Shown in pieces: positions 6,641-6,759 of a stretch of 6,759 bases of DNA. Where the stretch lies: assembly GCA_036003885.1 (NCBI GenBank), contig DASYSA010000452.1:1-6759 (forward strand), given 5' to 3'. Both the position numbers and the translations under genes were made by a program. Under the pieces are notes generated by a model. That model searched no databases, had not been told where the DNA came from, and was given only the letters and a program-made list of their open reading frames with translations. How positions within the stretch are numbered: the first letter of the stretch is position 1; each line of letters opens with the position of its first letter. The DNA is from DASYSA01 sp036003885 (GTDB lineage: Bacteria > Acidobacteriota > Blastocatellia > UBA7656).

Positions 6641-6759
6641 CTAAACAATTGCAGAGATCGCTACGAACGTTCGACCTGGCCGTGGCTTGACAGAGTTGCT
6701 TTTCGCGCCGTGCTGTCGCAGAATCTCGACCATCCGCATCGCGTTACTCAGAGAGAGGA
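6641..6759 (-). CDS. Possible C-terminal end of an ankyrin-repeat-like protein, truncated by window edge
   Basis: On the - strand a frame is open from the right edge (first full codon ends at 6757) to a TAG at 6643-6641, giving 38 residues. It begins LSLSNAMRMVEILRQHGAKSN. The stretch MVEILRQHGAKSN matches the second helix and turn of an ankyrin repeat (xEVVxLLLxHGAxxN), and a loose basic tail follows. The gene would enter from outside the window and run convergently towards the receptor operon, with 51 bases between the two stops. The fragment is short and has a single motif, so it could be another helical protein or a chance open frame. Confidence 0.42.
   Translation of the reverse strand, partial: LSLSNAMRMVEILRQHGAKSNSVKPRPGRTFVAISAIV

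Overview
This is a moderately GC-rich bacterial window with three genes or gene ends on the + strand and the end of a possible gene on the - strand. The large Oar-type TonB-dependent receptor, VIT/von Willebrand A domains and short palindromic interspersed repeats suggest a Gram-negative soil bacterium, most likely Acidobacteriota (perhaps Blastocatellia). That placement rests on protein style, not on a marker gene.

Layout. (1) Positions 1-616 hold the C-terminal half of a DmpA/P1-family (peptidase S58) aminopeptidase, including its self-cleavage site and catalytic serine. (2) Positions 617-826 are intergenic. They hold a REP-like pair of palindromes in inverted orientation (27-bp perfect arms), an 11-bp tandem repeat grown from the tail of the second palindrome, a 7-bp perfect inverted repeat, and a strong Shine-Dalgarno site. 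(3) Positions 827-6214 encode one uninterrupted 1795-residue protein, the main point of interest. Its order is signal peptide, VIT domain, vWA domain with a complete MIDAS, Gly-rich linker, an isolated plug-like motif, a carboxypeptidase-regulatory-like domain, a TonB-box-like segment, a plug, and an outer-membrane beta-barrel ending in Phe. (4) Eighteen bases later, 6233-6589 encode a 118-residue secreted protein of unknown function, probably co-transcribed with the receptor. (5) At the right edge, 6641-6759 on the - strand looks like the C-terminal end of a gene with an ankyrin-repeat-like helix, convergent with the operon.

How it may work together (inference). The receptor should sit in the outer membrane with its 650-residue VIT-vWA module in the periplasm, because the N-terminal side of a TonB plug faces the periplasm. 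There the metal-dependent vWA site could capture a protein partner or substrate for passage through the barrel, or couple ligand binding outside to a periplasmic partner. The small secreted protein next door is a candidate partner. The peptidase is separated from this pair by the repeat block and is probably an independent unit.
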